The notes under the pieces: model-generated | Databases searched by the model: none | What the model was told of the DNA's origin: nothing | Seen by the model: the letters and a program-made list of their open reading frames with translations, nothing else | Shown here: in pieces, positions 17,935 to 26,208 of the stretch | How positions within the stretch are numbered: the stretch's first letter is position 1 | Layout: each line of letters opens with the position of its first letter | Assembly: GCA_033064195.1 (NCBI GenBank) | Contig: JARBJD010000596.1 | Location: 1 to 30,475, forward strand | From: Blattamonas nauphoetae | Lineage: Eukaryota; Preaxostyla; Oxymonadida | DNA: 30,475 bases | Direction of reading: 5' to 3' | Made by a program: the position numbers and the translations under genes

Positions 17935-18177
17935 GGGCGTTTTTTTTCGAGACTCAACACCCCCTTTTTTTCATCCATTTCTGATTATTCCACATTAATC
18001 AAACAGTGAGAGGCGGGAAAAGTTTAGTTTTTCAATGGTTCTTGTCTTTGGCTTTCATCTTTTTGTGATATGGGCGGATCAAGACCGTTCACCGGAATAT
18101 TGGCCGACTACAATGTACATTCACAATTAAGACATAAACAGTCAAGAAACATGAGAAAATATCAAGTAGTCAAATAA
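17935..18177 (-). repeat. Right terminal inverted repeat of Polinton 2
   Basis: GGGCG, nine T, CGAGACTCAACACCCCC and seven T mirror 6707-6743. Outward, ATTATTCCACATTAA, GAGGCGGGAAAAGTTTAG, TTTTTCAATGGTTC, GGGCGGATCAAGACC, GACATAAACAG and GTCAAATAAAAA are partners of the left repeat. Confidence 0.8.
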
Positions 18178-18231
18178 AAATGAGTTCGGCATGGTGTACA
18201 AGTGATGAATCTTGATTCGTTTTGTTTCGTC

Positions 18232-20170
18232 CGTCGCGTTGTTCGTTCCTTCTTGTTGTTCCTTCCTTCGTGTTGTTCCTTCCCTCTGGATGTGCCTTCT
18301 TGTTGTTCCTTCTTGTTGTTCCTTCCTTCCTGTTGTTCCTTCTTGTTGTTCCTTCTTGTTGTGCCTTCTTGTTGTTCCTTCGTGTTGTTCCTTCCTTCTT
18401 GTTGTTCCTTCTTGTGGTTCCTTCCTTCTTGTTGTTCCTTCCTGTTGTTCCTTCTTGTTGTTCCTTCTTGTTGTTCCTTCCTTCCTGTTGTTCCTTCTTG
18501 TGGTTCCTTCCTTCGTGTTGTTCCTTCTTGTTGTTCCTTCCTTCCTGTTGTTCCTTCTTGTTGTTCCTTCTTGTGGTTCCTTCCTTCCTGTTGTTCCTTC
18601 TTGTGGTTCCTTCCTTCCTGTTGTTCCTTCTTGTTGTTCCTTCCTTCGTGTTGTTCCTTCTTGTTGTTCCTTCCTTATTGTTGTTCCTTCCTTCGTGTTG
18701 TTCCTTCCTTCTTGTTGTTCCTTCTTGTTGTTCCTTCTTGTTGTTCCTTCCTTCCTGTTGTTCCTTCTTGTTGTTCCTTCCTTCGTGTTGTTCCTTCTTG
18801 TTGTTCCTTCCTTCGTGTTGTTCCTTCTTGTTGTTCCTTCTTGTTGTTCCTTCCTTCGTGTTGTTCCTTCCCTCTGGATGTGCCTTCTTGTTGTTCCTTC
18901 TTGTGGTTCCTTCCTTCGTGTTGTTCCTTCCCTCTGGATGTGCCTTCTTGTTGTTCCTTCTTGTGGTTCCTTCCTTCGTGTTGTTCCTTCTTGTTGTTCC
19001 TTCTTGTTGTTCCTTCCTTCCTGTTGTTCCTTCTTGTTGTTCCTTCCTTCGTGTTGTTCCTTCTTGTTGTTCCTTCCTTATTGTTGTTCCTTCCTTCGTG
19101 TTGTTCCTTCTTGTTGTTCCTTCTTGTTGTTCCTTCCTTCCTGTTGTTCCTTCTTGTTGTTCCTTCTTGTGGTTCCTTCCTTCCTGTTGTTCCTTCTTGT
19201 TGTTCCTTCCTTCGTGTTGTTCCTTCTTGTTGTTCCTTCCTTATTGTTGTTCCTTCCCTCTGGATGTGCCTTCTTGTTGTTCCTTCTTGTTGTTCCTTCC
19301 TTCCTGTTGTTCCTTCTTGTGGCTCCTTCCTTCGTGTTGTTCCTTCTTGTTGTTCCTTCTTGTTGTTCCTTCCTTCGTGTTGTTCCTTCCTTCTTGTTGT
19401 TCCTTCTTGTGGTTCCTTCCTTCGTGTTGTTCCTTCCTTCTTGTTGTTCCTTCTTGTTGTTCCTTCCTTCGTGTTGTTCCTTCCCTCTGGATGTGCCTTC
19501 CTTCGTGTTGTTCCTTCTTGTTGTTCCTTCCTTCGTGTTGTTCCTTCTTGTTGTTCCTTCCTTCGTGTTGTTCCTTCTTGTTGTTCCTTCCTTATTGTTG
19601 TTCCTTCCTTCGTGTTGTTCCTTCTTGTTGTTCCTTCTTGTTGTTCCTTCCTTCCTGTTGTTCCTTCTTGTTGTTCCTTCTTGTGGTTCCTTCCTGTTGT
19701 TCCTTCTTGTTGTTCCTTCCTTCGTGTTGTTCCTTCTTGTTGTTCCTTCCTTATTGTTGTTCCTTCCTCTGGATGTGCCTTCTTGTTGTTCCTTCTTGTT
19801 GTTCCTTCCTTCCTGTTGTTCCTTCTTGTGGCTCCTTCCTTCGTGTTGTTCCTTCTTGTTGTTCCTTCTTGTTGTTCCTTCCTTCGTGTTGTTCCTTCCT
19901 TCTTGTTGTTCCTTCTTGTGGTTCCTTCCTTCGTGTTGTTCCTTCCTTCTTGTTGTTCCTTCTTGTTGTTCCTTCCTTCGTGTTGTTCCTTCCCTCTGGA
20001 TGTGCCTTCCTTCGTGTTGTTCCTTCTTGTTGTTCCTTCCTTCGTGTTGTTCCTTCTTGTTGTTCCTTCCTTATTGTTGTTCCTTCCCTCTGGATGTTCC
20101 TTCCTTCTTGTTGTTCCTTCTTGTTGTTCCTTCCTTCGTGTTATTCCTTCTTGTTGTTCCTTCCTTTCTT
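18232..20170. repeat. Pyrimidine-rich minisatellite (13/17-bp units, 509-bp higher-order repeat)
   Basis: The array is made of TTGTTGTTCCTTC (13) and TTGTTGTTCCTTCCTTC (17) units, with variants beginning GTG or CTG, TTATTG, and a CCCTCTGGATGTGCC variant. Pairs of 13 and 17 make 30 bases, a multiple of three, and the units carry no plus-strand stop, so all three plus frames stay open for about 650-700 codons with S/F/L/V/P/C-only text. A block starting near 19240 (with CTGGATGTGCC at 19260 and GGCTCC at 19321) recurs 509 bases later (CTGGATGTGCC at 19769, GGCTCC at 19830), showing higher-order amplification. The minus strand is purine-rich. These frames are not regarded as genes. Confidence 0.93.
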
Positions 20171-20385
20171 TTCATTCCAACAACGAGTGTTGTAGACTCT
20201 TTCACGTCTGTCTGCATTTCGGTCTTTTGCAGAGCTGGCGTTGTGTTGTCCTTTTCTGTCTGAATACATATCTCCAAGCTGCGAACGATCGAAGGGCAAG
20301 GGGCAGATGGCGATGAACATTCATGTTGTCCAAGGGTAGGATGAAGCGAAGAGATCGTTCGATTGTGAGCCGGAGTTGTTCTCAA
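20071..20385 (-). CDS. Doubtful small frame running into the minisatellite
   Basis: This 104-residue minus-strand frame has a unique N-terminal part (about residues 1-72, including SIVRSLEICIQTEKDNTTPA) before it enters the minisatellite and becomes a repeat of KEGTTRRNN. The unique part could be a remnant of a host exon into which the array expanded, since the beta-helix gene fragment at 20534-21139 lies on the same strand. No domain is recognised; coding status is doubtful. Confidence 0.2.
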   Translation of the reverse strand: MRTTPAHNRTISSLHPTLGQHECSSPSAPCPSIVRSLEICIQTEKDNTTPALQKTEMQTDVKESTTLVVGMKRKEGTTRRNNTKEGTTRRNNKKEGTSRGKEQQ

Positions 20386-20533
20386 AGAAACAAGTATTCT
20401 TCTACAGCTTTCTGCTATTCACGCTCTCAAGAGAGATCACTTCATTGTCGTTGGGGGCATAATTCAGGAAGTGGCAGTGCAGCTTCCCAGTTGATGACAA
20501 AACAAAGACTGAATTGATCAGAGACGTTGGGAG
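20386..20533. other. Spacer without recognised feature
   Basis: This short non-repetitive stretch lies between the minisatellite flank and the minus-strand host gene fragment. I see nothing recognisable in it. Confidence 0.3.
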
Positions 20534-21139
20534 TTAAGCGTTAGCCAATAATTCCAGGTTGTTTGTGACAGAATCGGCGACGTTCATAGTCTTGTCTTTC
20601 GTTGACAGCTTCTCGTTCAGAGTGAGAAGTGTGTCGAGCATCAGAGAATGAGTATCTGACAGGACAGGAATGTTGGAGTATCTCTGTTTCAGTGACAGAC
20701 AGGGAAGGAGCGTGTTCCCGCATAGAAGAGAATCGTGTGCAACATCAGCACGCAGACTCAGTTGGGTGGTCTTGTGATGGAAGGTATAGAGGATTGACCC
20801 GACAAGCGATCCAACTTCAAACTCAAACAGAGAGCGTTCTGTGGAAGAGAAGGCAGGAGGTGTGCTTGGCGATGGATGAAGGAAGGAATCTCGAATAGTC
20901 ATGAGAGAAGCAGTCTCCTTTCCAGAAGCAACCCCACAATACACAGCTTGTCCTTTCTGTGCTGAACACCCTGTTCCAGCCGTGACATCTCCAAAAGTCA
21001 TCGACGTGAGTGAGATGGACGGAGGAAGAGTCGAGCTGACCAAATCGACGAAGATGGCTCCTCCGTCCTTTAAAGACGAGTACGACACGAACGTCACTTT
21101 GTTAGTCGAATATCCAATTTGCCAAGTTGAAGTTATCAC
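20534..21139 (-). pseudogene. Beta-helix-repeat surface-type protein fragment
   Basis: An open minus-strand frame of 201 residues ends at a TAA. Residues 12-35 contain NKVTFVSYSSLKDGGAIFVD, the polar-turn D-G-G-A-I-F pattern of right-handed beta-helix repeats, followed by SISLTSMTFGDVTAG. Residues 130-165 read DVAHDSLLCGNTLLPCLSLK, a CGN-xx-PC-SL block that commonly separates modules in large metamonad repeat proteins (from memory of that family type, not searched). There is no signal peptide or membrane anchor. The first methionine is unlikely to be the true start; the upstream sequence (21140-21670) gives only broken pieces. Real members are far longer, so this is a fragment, perhaps one exon or a pseudogene. 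Its strand is opposite to the similar fragment at 5156-5802, so they are probably different gene copies. Confidence 0.55.
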
Positions 21140-22862
21140 TCTCTGTTTTCAGATTCAGGAGCGATCCAGTCTTCATCGAGAGAGATACAATCACGTTCCT
21201 TTTCCATTCGCTGGGCGCGATGTGAACCTCGAAGTGTCAGCGATTGAGAAGAGGGTTGATACTAGCGTTAGTTTCTTTGTTGTTGTTTGCTTCGTTCCAT
21301 CTTTTCAGATCTCACATTTGGTATCAGTCTGCACAATTGTGTCTTGAGTGATACTTCCAAACGATGACGTGTGAAGAATACGGCTGGCTCCATCAGTCGA
21401 GTAGCAAGAGAATGCACAGATGCCACATTCCATCTTCTTGTTCACGACATCTAAAGGATGTTTCAGAGTTCGAGAAGGTAAACGAGGGGAATTGGATGGC
21501 AGTGAGACCGATCGAACCACTAGTGATCATGAAGTTCGATGTTGTGCTTGATAGGGAGCGTTTGGAGAGGGAGATGAGTCCAGATGAGGCAGAGATGATC
21601 TGTGAGGTCTATGCACCAGGGTGTGACAGAATCGAGCTCGCTGGGGTTATCACCGACATTTTTCGCTAAAGAATTTTCGAAATTGCGATCACATCATCTA
21701 AAACTGTCATTTTTCTGCATCGCGCCAAATTTGAGTCTGGTGTCGATATCTGTGATCGTCTAGGTTGCGTTGGACAATTTCCAGAATGTGGTCAGGTAAA
21801 AACACGAAGATATTACCTAATCTCGATACGTTTGGCAGGCAACGAATCTCTTAATTTTGAGGAGCGATTCCTGTATGAAGATTCTGGATTCTGTGTGATT
21901 GTACATTGTAGATTGGGTTATCACGATGGAAATAGTAATGAAGGAGAATGAGTGTCTAGAGATCAACAGACAGATCATTTTGAAGACACACATGAGGAAA
22001 TAAAAGGCGAGCACATGTCGGCAGTTTTTGGTGGTACCTGAATGATGGACGATTAACAATATAGGGAAAAGAAACACGAACATACAACGAATTGATGATG
22101 GTTTAACGATATTTGGAGAGACTGATTGATCCAGTTGATGGAAAATCGAATCTGGAGAGAGTTGGTTCACAGACGTGACATGTCAAGGTGTTCGCCTTCT
22201 TTGACGACTCAGTGAGTCTTTGTGTCTTGGGACAAATGATTGTGATCATCCTTCGTGTTGAAAAGGGAAAACCTCGTCGAGTCCACGATGAATCTGTGCG
22301 ACTTCATTGGAAGAGGATTTTTCTGGTGACCTTCAGCAAGAATACAGGAATGGAAGGAGAGAAAAGGGGCGAGTGTCCAAGCGCCAGATATCCGAGGGTA
22401 GTTCGACAGATATGATAAGATATATCAGAGATCAATCGCTTTTCTGGACGAATCATGAAGAACACCACTCGGAAGTGGCTCAAGTAGTGGCGTAAACGAG
22501 ATAAAAGATTTGTCTGATGAAGAAGTCAGTTTTACTGTTGTTCTTGGCTGGCTGATGCAAGAAGCTGTGGAGGATCTTCAAAGAATAAAATGATGCTGAA
22601 TGCGGATAAGAGAGAAGTTTAACTAACAAGAGGACAGAAAAAACACACCGTTTCATCCAGTGGGATGAGAATGTGTGAATATCGCAGACCTTTCACTCCC
22701 TTGGGGATCATAACAGAGGAGTTGTCACGGATCACGGAATGCGAAGACAATTTGTGACACTGAGTTCAAGGAAGAGATCAAGAGATCGATTCACTCACAA
22801 AATTGATGATGAGATATCGAATGAACGTCTCCATCATAATTGAGCTGGTTAAAAGTATATTG
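21140..22862. other. Degenerate host-like sequence without a supported gene
   Basis: Frames in this 1.7-kb stretch are short and compete on both strands: 21364-21669 (+), 21305-21520 (-), 21817-22170 (-) and 22188-22415 (+). None shows a domain. The composition is like the host regions and unlike the AT-rich elements. The minus strand may be decayed upstream sequence of the 20534-21139 fragment. It ends at the Polinton-type terminus at 22863. Confidence 0.35.
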
Positions 22863-23040
22863 TGGGTTCGATCTAGCCTGACACATGGATACGAAATTTC
22901 AGAGATTTTCCCAGTCAGAGGTGTCATGAGGTAATATATTATGTTGATTAAGCAAATAAAAAAGGGGTGTTGAGTCTCGAAAAATGGACCCCAATTTAAT
23001 GTAGAATCGTTTATTTGGAGCTATAAATTTGAAAAAAAGA
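22863..23040 (+). mobile_element. Polinton-family element 3, left end only
   Basis: GGGTTCGATC (22863), TTTTCCCAGTCAGAGG, AAGCAAATAAAAAAGGGG and TGTTGAGTCTCGAAAAATGG then ACCCC (about 22952-22994) match the right end of element 1 (1921-2045) in inverted orientation and share the TGTTGAGTCTCG core with Polinton 2. No Polinton gene follows; the next sequence is a set of small elements. This is a broken or solo terminus. Confidence 0.7.
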
Positions 23041-23095
23041 GAATAAAAAATAGTGGGTATCTGGGAAGAAGAAAAATAATGCTTTTTTTCGCTTA

Positions 23096-23150
23096 TAGTG
23101 CCGTCAGAAAGGCGCCAAAATTCATAAACCCGCCATAATTCGAGACTTTC
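23096..23150 (+). repeat. Terminal repeat of the GCCGTCAGAAAGGCGCC family, lone left end
   Basis: AGTGCCGTCAGAAAGGCGCC followed by AAAATTCATAAACCCGCC matches the left end at 25062 in the same orientation and the right end at 25570-25607 in inverted orientation (GGCGGGTAAATGAATTTCAG then CGCCTTTCTGACAGTAC). The inner AATTCAT...ACCCGCC part resembles the 25607 end more than the 25062 end does. Confidence 0.8.
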
Positions 23151-23274
23151 ACAAAACCTTTAATTTATGATCTATCTAAGTAAAAATCCCAAGTCGTGGG
23201 TCGTCATCGACTAACTATATCATGAGATGAGTTCAGGTTTAATTTCTCATTCACCAAAATAATTTACCAACCTA

Positions 23275-23931
23275 CAGTCTGAATAATTCAAAGTCGAAGT
23301 GAAATAATTCAACGTCGAAATTCAGATTTTTTGTCTTTAGCTTCCGAAATCAGCACATTATACACTCTACATCTACTGTGAACTTTTTGTACCAATGTGC
23401 TTTATCGGGTGAACACGTATGTCAGGATTGAAAACAATGCACTCATGCCATATGAAGGGATTTTTAGCTTTTTTGATGAAAACAGTCACATTATTAGTCT
23501 GAGAAAAAACAACTTGTGACACGCAAAAGGTTGAAAGAATTGAACTGACGTTTGAGAGGTGTGAAGGAGTCATCTGTGTGACTAGTTATGGGAACTTTTT
23601 AGCCTTGTTCTACTTCTGGAGGATCTGATTTGTTGGTTTTTCTGGGCTCAGACGAAGAATTACTGTGAAATGAGCTCAAAAATGTGAACTATAGCCGAGA
23701 AAGTGATGAATGGTGTCGGACGATACTTGACTAGCCAGTACCATGATCATTGATTCTGTTTTTGTGATCACGAAAGAGTGGTTTAAGAGGTTCACTTGAA
23801 TAAATAGGTCCAAAAATTTGGTCCTTCGACTTTGAATTATTTCACTTCGACTTTGAATGATTTCATTTCGACTTTGAATTATTTACTTCGACTTTGAATT
23901 ATTTATGTTCGACTTTGAACTATTCAGACTG
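23275..23931. mobile_element. MITE E (657 bp, CAGTCTGAAT ends, TA target site)
   Basis: TA|CAGTCTGAATAATTCAAAGT at 23273 and ACTATTCAGACTG|TA ending at 23933 are inverted repeats flanked by TA. Both arms contain a roughly 20-bp tandem unit, TTCGACTTTGAATTATTT: about five copies at 23823-23920 and about two inverted copies at 23283-23322. The interior has no supported gene; the frame at 23373-23573 (-) is not convincing. The TA duplication and CAGT-type tip suggest a Tc1/mariner-related non-autonomous element. It sits immediately before the capsid-like relic. Confidence 0.8.
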
Positions 23932-23940
23932 TAAATTGTT

Positions 23941-24379
23941 TCGAAATTCAATTCCTTTTTCTCATGAATTAAGGGTTGCTCTCCCTGTGAGTAGTACCGA
24001 CGATTTTATGTGTTTATGGAGAGTAGCCGATCTTACTGGTGGAAATTCTAACTCTAATTTGTTCAAGTCACCTATACGTGGTAACTCAGGAGATCATCGA
24101 ATTGTTTACGATAGGATTCACCGTCTTCCGTCTAATGGTGACGCTGTCTATCTTAATCTCTTCTTTGATAAGCGCAATAGACAGCAGATTCTTGGTCCTT
24201 TAGATGAGGATTCTCAAGCTGGTTCTTCATCAACTAGGAGAACTATGGAGAAAAGATGGTACATTATGGTTTTCACAGACAATTTCAAGATTCAGCAAGC
24301 ACTTCTTGGTCCACCTGCATCTACATCTGTAACTCAAAATCTTACCTATGTTTCGGAATTAACATTTTCTGACATGTGA
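23941..24379 (+). pseudogene. CRESS-DNA virus-like single-jelly-roll capsid relic
   Basis: The open frame 23894-24379 has no ATG at its upstream end, and its first codons come from the terminal repeat of MITE E, so only about 146 residues from 23941 are native. The pattern is that of circo-/CRESS-type capsids. RIVYDRIHRL fits the vlyD-r-y-L strand. VYLNLFFDKRNRQQI is followed by a flexible polar loop (DEDSQAGSSSTRR), then RWYIMVFTDNFKI, fitting the k-iyvlv-sD strand, and the C-terminal strand is LTYVSELTFSDM, fitting the closing F-x-D/M strand of the jelly roll. The usual arginine-rich N-terminal arm is absent from view. The part is incomplete. Alternatives such as an RNA-virus jelly roll are possible, but the adjacent Rep motif favours CRESS. 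Confidence 0.6.
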
Positions 24380-24448
24380 TCGAACCCTGAAGTTGAACAC
24401 TTCAGTTACGCGTAATCATTTTCGATTCGAACATTACCGACGAAATAC

Positions 24449-24649
24449 ATGGTCAACGGCCATGATGTGGGGGTGGGTGGCACGCCGCACCTACAAGGCT
24501 TTGCAATCTTCCAGCACCCCAGGGGTCTTTCGGGACTTAAGGAACTCCCTCCTCGGTGCGACAATCTTTCAGAGGTTCGAATCTTGACATCATTGAAAAA
24601 GCCTAAATTCCTTGTCATTCACGATTCAGAAATGGTCAATCGGAATTGA
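24449..24649 (+). pseudogene. CRESS-DNA virus-like Rep (HUH endonuclease) fragment
   Basis: The frame reads KYMVNGHDVGVGG then TPHLQGFAIFQHPRGLSGLK and ELPPRC. GTPHLQGF is the classic HUH motif II of Rep proteins in circular single-strand DNA viruses: the His-Leu-Gln triad coordinates the catalytic metal, and HLQGF is followed by an F-x-x-x-R segment then an L-x-P-R/H segment, as here. Only the middle of the endonuclease domain is clear; the superfamily 3 helicase domain is not recognised. It follows the capsid relic by about 70 bases on the same strand. In living viruses, Rep nicks the origin to start rolling-circle replication. This copy is a broken fossil. Confidence 0.65.
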
Positions 24650-24650
24650 G

Positions 24651-25061
24651 TTTCAACTTTGGATTTCAACAACTATTTCAATCTGGTTCCCAAATCGTCT
24701 TCTATACTACTTTCTGTTTTTCGGGTTTCATGGAGAAGAGCTCATCTCTGGCTTTTACCCAACTGTGAGCCCATGTGTGAGATGGGGGCTCCCAATCATA
24801 CGGTATCAACCGAGATCGTGAGAGATGGATTGTGTGTGCCTAAATGGAAAGTAATACAAAGGGAGCAACCCTGTCAGCAATGTCGGAAAAAGTTGGGTCG
24901 ATGCCAGAGCAAATGCTTTCCAAGATCTCATGCAGAAGTTATTCCTCTTCAGGATGATTGAGGTATTGTCTGTTGCCGTTCTGTTGCGGGCTTTTCCCCA
25001 GAAAAAGCAAAGTTCTTGCCCTTGTCTTTGAAGCCGGGTTCAGTGTCTTGAACTGCTGATC
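24651..25061. other. Interval after the Rep relic, unassigned
   Basis: Open plus-strand frames 24612-24821 and 24659-24961 exist. The latter has a cysteine/lysine-rich end (CQQCRKKLGRCQSKC) and ends at a TGA near 24961. Neither is recognised. The stretch could be diverged viral sequence or unrelated. Confidence 0.25.
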
Positions 25062-25607
25062 GTGCCGTCAGAAAGGCGCCACAATTGACTAACCCGCCAA
25101 AAAATTCGAAAAAACATTCCAAGTACTCGCTGAGACTACCGCGTGAGGTATACTTCTGGTATCATCTAAACATTCATTTTAGCAATATCTCAACACCTCG
25201 TGAACCAATTTTGAAGCAATTTTAACCAGATCCTTTTTTGGTGATTCGAACATTTTGGACAAATTTTAAAAAAAAATGCTGGGTTTCTGGGAAAATACCA
25301 AAAAACCCTACTTTACTCGACAACATTGTCTAAGAAAAAGGAAGTGTTTATTTTTCGAGCACGTTTAGTCAAGATCTTTCCGAATATAGTGCACTCTATT
25401 GGGTTCAAAACGGATGGCTGGTTATACAAATATGACGTCGAAAAGTTGAAAAAAATGTGTACATCTTCCTGTCCGAAGCTATTGAGCCCAATAATGGGTC
25501 TTTAACTCCACATTTGTGTCAAGATAATTTTCTCACCAAAGCAACATTTCCCAGAAAACATCTCGATTTATGGCGGGTAAATGAATTTCAGCGCCTTTCT
25601 GACAGTA
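25062..25607. mobile_element. MITE D (about 545 bp, GTGCCGTCAGAAAGGCGCC ends)
   Basis: The left end GTGCCGTCAGAAAGGCGCC (25062) and right end GCGCCTTTCTGACAGTAC (25607) are inverted. The inner arms continue to ACCCGCC/GGCGGGT. The core (25190-25480) is a diverged version of the MITE A/B/C core: TTTTCGAGCACGTTTAGTCA then AGATCTTTCCGA, and TCAAAACGGATGGCTGGTTA. It therefore combines a different terminal repeat with a shared interior. No coding capacity. Confidence 0.7.
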
Positions 25608-25611
25608 CTTT

Positions 25612-25790
25612 TTGAAAAATTGCATGGGAAAAAATGTTATTTTTTTGAGTGTCTTTTATCGATATATTTACGAAAATAATGCTTTTTCTTCGGTCTCAAA
25701 CGGATGTCTGGATGTGGAAAAATGATCGAAGAAAGTTGTGAAAATGTGTGGAGTTTCGCTGTCAAACGTATTTTGAGGTTTTCTCGGGAT
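25612..25790 (+). repeat. Fragment F of the shared MITE core
   Basis: TTTTTTGAGTGTCTTTTATC, ATTTACGAAAATAATGCTTT, CTCAAACGGATGTCTGGATG and GTATTTTGAGGTTTTCTCGG line up in order with the second half of MITE C (26516-26662). No terminal repeats are seen. The open frame beyond it (25748-25951) is AT-rich and unconvincing. Confidence 0.6.
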
Positions 25791-26208
25791 CGCGTGGAAG
25801 GACAAGTCTAAGGTTTTTTTCTAAGTTTGACAAAAAGTGCTTTTTCCAGAAAAAAGAACATCTTGTTGACATGGAACTAATTGGTGACGCCACTATAAGA
25901 CTTTTTGGAAAAAGATTTGGGCGAGAAATTTTGACTCCAGAAAAATGTTAAATTTTCTGAAGTCAAATCTCTGTCAATCTGATAAACGAGACAGGAATCG
26001 GCCATCCTCTATGATTCATTGGAGACACAATTTGACATGATTCTCTTAAAAGTAAACTTGACACTGACAAGATGCATTTATCTCGTTTGAAGATTCGGGC
26101 CGTCGAACGGTTTTACGGTGTTAAAAAGCATCACCCTTTTGTTTCACCAAAAAAACGTTTCAGTGAAAAACTGCATTAATAGATGTTTCAATAAACCGAA
26201 CTTTTCAT
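25791..26208. other. AT-rich interval, nothing recognised
   Basis: This non-coding stretch lies between two transposon fragments. It has several A-runs and scattered weak similarity to the MITE core (AAAAACGTTTCAGTGAAAAA near 26153), probably an older copy. Confidence 0.3.

Larger units (their letters stand above)
6512..18177 (-). mobile_element. Maverick/Polinton element 2, nearly whole-looking copy (about 11.7 kb)
   Basis: The termini at 6512-6743 and 17935-18177 are inverted copies. The inner 37 bases (AAAAAAAGGGGGTGTTGAGT then CTCG, eight or nine A, CGCCC) are essentially identical. The outer 190 bases are diverged but alignable (for example GAACCATTG, AATGTGGAATAAT). Between them lie a retroviral-type integrase, a protein-primed family B DNA polymerase and an FtsK/HerA-like packaging ATPase, the defining set of Polintons. 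Three further genes are unknown. No double- or single-jelly-roll capsid gene or adenain-like protease is recognised. The main genes are long and open, so the copy looks whole or nearly so, while divergence of the outer repeats argues for some age. A MITE fragment (17609-17933) has been added near the right end. Confidence 0.9.
23941..24650 (+). mobile_element. Endogenous CRESS-DNA virus-like relic (capsid plus Rep fragment)
   Basis: There are two adjacent parts on the plus strand: a capsid-like frame (to 24379) and a Rep endonuclease fragment (24449-24649). The upstream border is the MITE E end. The downstream border is unclear; 24651-24961 has open frames but nothing I can assign to the Rep helicase. 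No nonanucleotide stem-loop origin is seen. The element is a broken fossil with several breaks. Age is uncertain; the capsid part still reads well, which argues against great age. CRESS-DNA viruses are known from anaerobic protists such as Entamoeba and Giardia, so the host setting is plausible. Confidence 0.65.

Noticed and set aside
18202-20316. Three overlapping plus-strand frames of 657-704 codons
   Set aside because: They are the three readings of one stop-free minisatellite; the text is only a repeat of a few residues (S, F, L, V, P, C) and starts arise in the flank. No coding evidence.
21364-21669. Plus-strand 101-codon frame with normal-looking composition
   Set aside because: No domain, and it competes with minus-strand pieces near the beta-helix fragment; not enough to call a gene.
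24565-24600. tRNA-like B-box, GGTTCGAATC
   Set aside because: The flanking bases do not form a T-arm stem, no acceptor stem or A-box fits upstream, and the motif lies inside the Rep relic.
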